A DNA stretch of 64,000 nt from Pseudomonas sp. UBA4194. Lineage in GTDB: Bacteria; Pseudomonadota; Gammaproteobacteria; Pseudomonadales; Pseudomonadaceae. The translations under genes were made by a program, and so were the position numbers. The first letter of the stretch is position 1. Each line of letters starts with the position of its first letter. The stretch covers positions 1 to 64,000 of the forward strand of contig NZ_DFUE01000086.1 of the NCBI RefSeq assembly GCF_002379585.1, in the 5' to 3' direction. Shown in pieces: positions 60,201-64,000 of this stretch. The notes below the pieces were generated by a model that had not been told where the DNA came from, ran no database searches, and saw only the letters and a list, made by a program, of their open reading frames with translations.

Positions 60201-62639
60201 ATGTCCCGCTCGCTAGACGCTTTGCTTCGCCCCAGTCTGATGGCTGCAGCCATCGCCCTGGCCCTCCCGTTGACCAGCCCGCTGCTGCACGCCGCCGAGC
60301 AAACCAGCGGCGCGCGCAGCTACAACCTGCCTGCGGGCCCTCTGGCTGGCACGCTGAACCAGATCGCCAGTCAGGCCGGGCTGGCCATGGCCCTGGACCC
60401 TTCGCTGGCCGCGGGTAAAACCAGCGCGCCCGTGCAAGGCCAGTATGACGCCCAAGGCGCCCTGCAAGCCGCGTTGCGCGGGACCGGCTTGCAACTGCAA
60501 CGCAGCAGCGCCGGGACGTTCACCCTGGTTGCCGTACCCGAAGGGACGGTGGCGCTGCCGGTGACGGATATCAATGCCGCATCAGGCGGCGTGGAGTCGG
60601 CGTGGGGAGCGGTGGACGGGTACGCAGCCAAGCGTACGGCGGCGGGCACCAAGACCGACACAGCGCTGGCGGAAGTGCCCCGCTCGATCTCGGTGGCCAC
60701 CCGTGAGCAGATGCAGGACCGGGCGGTGCAGAACCTGGACGACGCCGTGCGCTACATGCCCGGCGTGGTCGCCAGCAGCTACGGCAGTGACAGCCGCGCC
60801 GAGTGGCTGAAAGTACGTGGCTTCGAACCGACCCAGTTCCAGGATGGCCTGCCGTTGCCCAAGGGCTCCTACACCATGCCCAAGGCGGAAACCTGGAACC
60901 TGGAGCGCGTCGCCCTGTTGCGCGGCCCGGCATCGTCGGTCTATGGGCAAACACCCCCGGGTGGCTTGCTGGATCTGGTCAGCAAACGCCCGCAAGACGT
61001 CACCGCTCACGAAATCCAGGCGCAGACCGGTAGCTACAATCGCAAGCAGCTGAGCTTCGACAGCACGGGCCGGATTGACGACGAAGGTGAATTTCTCTAC
61101 CGCGTCAGTGGTGTGGTGCGTGACAGCGGCACCGGTATCGAACACGTCGATGACAAACGCTACAACATCGCGCCGAGCCTGACCTGGAACATCGACACCG
61201 ACACCAAACTGACCTTCCTGTCGCAATTCACCCGCGACGATACCGGCATCACCAGCCAGTTCCTGCCCCTGCAAGGCACCCGACTGGCCACACCGGCCGG
61301 GGAAGTGAAATACCACAAGAACCTGGGCGATCCAGAGTGGGAGTTCTACGACAAGACGTACTATGCGCTGGGTTATGCGTTCGAGCATCGTTTCAATGAC
61401 GTGTGGCAGTTCCGCCAGAACCTGCGCTATACCAAGAGCGATCTGTCGTTCCAGGGCATCACTGCAGGTGGCAACGCTAGCTCCGTCGCTGCGGACGGCA
61501 CCCTGGACCGGGGCGCGAACGTGGTCAACGAAGACATCAGTCAGTTCGCCATGGACAACAACTTCCAGGCAGATTTCGACACCGGTTCGGTCAGCCACAC
61601 CCTGCTGATTGGCCTGGACCACCAGCGGGTGAACACCAATTACAAATGGCTGTTCGGTGCAGCCCCGCAAAGCAACATCATCAATCCCGTGTACGGCCAG
61701 GACTTCAGCAACGTGCCGTATTTTGCCTACAACGATTACAACCAGAAGCTGCGCGATACCGGGCTGTATATCCAGGACCAGATGGCTCTGGACAACTGGC
61801 GCCTCACCCTGGGTGGCCGGGAAGACTGGCTGCACGTCGACTCCACCTTCTATAACGCCAATGGCGTGAAAGCCACCCGTCGCGACAATGCCTTCACCGG
61901 CAACGCTGCATTGAGCTACGTGTTCGAGTCGGGTTTCACTCCGTACATCTCCTATGCCGAGTCGTTCCAGCCGGAAGCCGGGGGTAACAATGGCGCGGCC
62001 TTCAAACCCAGCACGGGCGAGCAGTACGAAGTGGGCCTCAAATATCAGCCGCCCGGCACCGAGATGCTGTTCACCGCGGCCGCGTACGACCTGACCCGCG
62101 AAAACGTGGTCACCACCAACAGCCAGTTCGTCAGCACGGCGGTGGGCGAAGTGCAGGTACGAGGCTTCGAGCTGGAAGCGGTCGGCAACGTCAACGAGAA
62201 CCTCAAATTGACGGCTGCCTATACCTACGCCAACAGCAAGATGACCAAGACCACCAACAGCTTCGACAAGAACCGCCCGTTGCCGCTGACGCCGGAAAAC
62301 GCGGCGTCTGCCTGGGCGGACTACACCTGGCATAACGGCCTGCTGGACGGCTTCGGCATCGGCTTCGGGGTGCGCTACATCGGCGAGACCGATAACATCG
62401 CCGCCGGCAGCGTTGGCTTCGTGCGTGACAAGTCCGACGGCCATAGCAGCGACTACACCCTGTATGACGCCGCGGTTCATTACGACCTGGGCCGCCTGGA
62501 CAATGCGCTCAAGGGCGCCAGCGTGTCGGTCAACGCCAGCAACGTCTTCGACAAGGAATTCATTTCCACTTGCGACGGCTTCTATTGCTACTACGGCGAC
62601 CGCCGCACTGTATTGGCCAGCGTCAACTACAAGTGGTAA
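60201..62639 (+). CDS. TonB-dependent siderophore receptor with STN signalling domain
   Basis: This 812-residue protein has a signal peptide, then an STN domain (about 40-115, YNLPAGPLAGTLNQIASQAG), a plug (VPRSISVATREQMQDRAVQN, LLRGPASSVYGQTPPGGLLD) and a barrel ending NYKW. It fits ferrioxamine/ferrichrome-type receptors that signal through FecR. CAGGAG lies nine bases before the ATG. A terminator follows its stop. Confidence 0.95.
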   Translation: MSRSLDALLRPSLMAAAIALALPLTSPLLHAAEQTSGARSYNLPAGPLAGTLNQIASQAGLAMALDPSLAAGKTSAPVQGQYDAQGALQAALRGTGLQLQRSSAGTFTLVAVPEGTVALPVTDINAASGGVESAWGAVDGYAAKRTAAGTKTDTALAEVPRSISVATREQMQDRAVQNLDDAVRYMPGVVASSYGSDSRAEWLKVRGFEPTQFQDGLPLPKGSYTMPKAETWNLERVALLRGPASSVYGQTPPGGLLDLVSKRPQDVTAHEIQAQTGSYNRKQLSFDSTGRIDDEGEFLYRVSGVVRDSGTGIEHVDDKRYNIAPSLTWNIDTDTKLTFLSQFTRDDTGITSQFLPLQGTRLATPAGEVKYHKNLGDPEWEFYDKTYYALGYAFEHRFNDVWQFRQNLRYTKSDLSFQGITAGGNASSVAADGTLDRGANVVNEDISQFAMDNNFQADFDTGSVSHTLLIGLDHQRVNTNYKWLFGAAPQSNIINPVYGQDFSNVPYFAYNDYNQKLRDTGLYIQDQMALDNWRLTLGGREDWLHVDSTFYNANGVKATRRDNAFTGNAALSYVFESGFTPYISYAESFQPEAGGNNGAAFKPSTGEQYEVGLKYQPPGTEMLFTAAAYDLTRENVVTTNSQFVSTAVGEVQVRGFELEAVGNVNENLKLTAAYTYANSKMTKTTNSFDKNRPLPLTPENAASAWADYTWHNGLLDGFGIGFGVRYIGETDNIAAGSVGFVRDKSDGHSSDYTLYDAAVHYDLGRLDNALKGASVSVNASNVFDKEFISTCDGFYCYYGDRRTVLASVNYKW

Positions 62640-62663
62640 CGTCCTGACGCATCACGCCCCATG

Positions 62664-62700
62664 ACCCAGCCGTCCCCGCGTGGACGGCTGGGTTCTTTCT
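62664..62700 (+). terminator. Intrinsic terminator after the siderophore receptor
   Basis: A perfect 12-bp stem ACCCAGCCGTCC / GGACGGCTGGGT with a 6-base loop, followed by TCTTTCT. It lies 13 bases before the next ATG, so some read-through is probably required for the PepSY gene. Confidence 0.85.
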
Positions 62701-62712
62701 GCAGGCCCTGAA

Positions 62713-63837
62713 ATGAAAAGCACCACCATCCGCCGCTGGTCCTTCATCCACACCTGGACCAGCCTGATCTGTACCCTGTTTCTGCTGATGCTCGCCATTA
62801 CCGGCCTGCCGCTGGTGTTCCATCACGAGATCGAACACCTGCTGGGCGACGAGCCGCAGTTCCGCAAAATGCCCGCCGATACCCCGCAACTGGACCTGCA
62901 GCAACTGGTTCAGGCAGCCCAGGCGCACCGTCCCGACGAGGTGGTGCAGTACTTCGGCTGGGATGAAGACGACCCTCGGGGCGTATTCGCGATCACCGCC
63001 GCCACGGCCGACACCGATCCCAACCTGTCACACACGTTCATGCTCGACAACCGCACCGGCGAAGCCATGGAAGTGCCTTCGGCCAACGGCGGCTTCATGA
63101 TGGTCATGCTGCGCCTGCACGTGGACATGTATGCCGGGCTGCCGGGCAAGCTGTTGCTGGCGTTCATGGGCCTGCTGTTCGTGCTGGCCATCGTTTCCGG
63201 CGTGGTGCTGTACTCGCCGTTCATGCGCAAGCTCAAGTTCGGCACGGTGCGCAACCAGAAATCCACCCGTACTCGCTGGCTCGACCTGCACAACCTGATC
63301 GGTGTGGTCACGCTGACCTGGGCCTTGGTGGTGGGGGTGACCGGGGTGATCAGCGCCTGCGCCGACCTGCTCATCAGTGCCTGGCGCGCGGAAAGCCTCA
63401 CTGCGCTGATCGAGCCCTATCGCGACGCCCCGCCGCTCCAGCAACTGGCACCTGCCACCCGCCTGCTGGACATTGCCCACGGCGCCGCGCCCGGCATGAC
63501 GCCGGACTTCATCGCGTTCCCCGGTACGCGCTTTTCCAGCGAACACCACTACGCGGTGTTCATGAAAGGCGGCACGCACCTGACCTCGCACCTGCTGACG
63601 CCGGTGCTGATCGACGCCACCACGCTGGACGTCACTGCAGTGGTCGAACGGCCCTGGTACATGGATGCCATGGGCCTGTCGCAGCCCCTGCACTTCGGCG
63701 ACTACGGCGGCATGCCGATGAAGATTCTGTGGGCAGCGCTGGATGTGCTGACCATCATCGTGCTGGGCAGTGGCGTGTATCTCTGGTGGGTCCGCCGCCG
63801 CGCCGCCAGAGCCGCCGCGGTGGAGGCCACAGCGTGA
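62713..63837 (+). CDS. PepSY-associated transmembrane protein
   Basis: This 374-residue inner-membrane protein has an N-terminal helix (RRWSFIHTWTSLICTLFLLM), PepSY-TM motifs, hydrophobic stretches near 155-175, 200-225 and 345-365, and a histidine HTWTS-type pair. Such proteins often sit next to siderophore receptors and are proposed ferric-siderophore reductases. The start at 62713 is after the terminator hairpin. Confidence 0.9.
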   Translation: MKSTTIRRWSFIHTWTSLICTLFLLMLAITGLPLVFHHEIEHLLGDEPQFRKMPADTPQLDLQQLVQAAQAHRPDEVVQYFGWDEDDPRGVFAITAATADTDPNLSHTFMLDNRTGEAMEVPSANGGFMMVMLRLHVDMYAGLPGKLLLAFMGLLFVLAIVSGVVLYSPFMRKLKFGTVRNQKSTRTRWLDLHNLIGVVTLTWALVVGVTGVISACADLLISAWRAESLTALIEPYRDAPPLQQLAPATRLLDIAHGAAPGMTPDFIAFPGTRFSSEHHYAVFMKGGTHLTSHLLTPVLIDATTLDVTAVVERPWYMDAMGLSQPLHFGDYGGMPMKILWAALDVLTIIVLGSGVYLWWVRRRAARAAAVEATA

Positions 63838-64000
63838 CGAGAAGAAAGCACTCGACGTTCTGGCCGGTATTCGCCATTCCGCTGGTGATCGGGGTAATCG
63901 GCGGCGCTGGATTGTTCGCCGCCTTGCTGGGAGACGGCTGGTGGGATGCATTGTCCTGGCTGGGCCTGGGCATTCCTGCGCTGCTAAGCGCACACGCCCT
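63834..64000 (+). CDS. Small membrane protein, truncated by the window end
   Basis: The GTG start overlaps the PepSY stop (GTGA). The visible 55 residues begin VTRRKHSTFWPVFAIPLVIG and have two hydrophobic segments. The family is not recognised; similar small genes often follow PepSY genes in Pseudomonas iron loci. Partial at the right edge. Confidence 0.7.
   Translation, partial: MTRRKHSTFWPVFAIPLVIGVIGGAGLFAALLGDGWWDALSWLGLGIPALLSAHA

Overview
The window is a stretch of Pseudomonas chromosome, most likely from the P. putida group. The evidence is high G+C content, Pseudomonas-type gene order (motAB-rhdA-psd-PilZ-serB-parC-parE-cpdA-nudF-thiC-tolC, and a second block with bioBFHCD, comF, modE, rarD, gcvR, glcB), and many REP elements of the types common in that group. 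No rRNA, tRNA or CRISPR array was seen. Most of the window is core genome on both strands, with a few accessory islands.

Layout. 1-1149: a tandem array built from REP palindromes, then a small TIR-domain gene preceded by a 21-codon leader ORF. 1167-11165: flagellar stator genes motA/motB with a FliA promoter, an HDOD protein, rhdA, psd, a PilZ-like protein, serB with an unusually short first ACT region, and an AhpA/YtjB-type membrane protein. 11178-20602: a minus-strand block nudF, yqiB-like, cpdA, yqiA, parE, phytase-like, aspartic protease, parC, then a PqiC-like lipoprotein. 20801-26669: an RsiV/DUF3298 lipoprotein, an NCS1 permease, thiC with a TPP riboswitch, and tolC. 26797-28091: a complete IS481-family element with a 5-bp target duplication, inserted in a palindromic repeat. 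28354-35335: two acyl-CoA dehydrogenases around a GGDEF gene, a ModE-type regulator and ComF. 35298-39944: the biotin operon bioBFHCD with a BirA operator. 39951-47446: a Phd/VapC-type toxin-antitoxin pair, then a LacI regulator divergent from a TonB receptor, a flavin monooxygenase, an aldo-keto reductase and an SsuA-like binding protein. 47581-58399: phoX, srkA, rarD, gcvR, glcB, a response regulator, a cNMP/CBS/DUF294 protein and an exonuclease. 58529-64000: a Fur-box-preceded fecI-fecR-receptor-PepSY iron-uptake locus running off the window.

How the genes work together. The biotin genes form one tightly overlapping transcription unit, with BirA predicted to act at the bioB promoter. The FecI/FecR/receptor set is a cell-surface signalling system. 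The LacI-controlled cluster combines outer-membrane uptake, a sulfonate-type periplasmic binding protein, an FMNH2-dependent monooxygenase and an aldehyde reductase. It reads as a candidate oxidative desulfonation pathway for a sulfonated, perhaps sugar-like, compound. It is the best candidate here for an undescribed system.

Other noteworthy items are a DnaA-box cluster flanked by a 15-bp inverted repeat between rarD and gcvR, a REP-flanked minisatellite after glcB, a PsrA-like operator before one acyl-CoA dehydrogenase, and an apparent junction of two normally distant chromosome blocks near the IS. All database-type statements are from memory of the families; no search was run.
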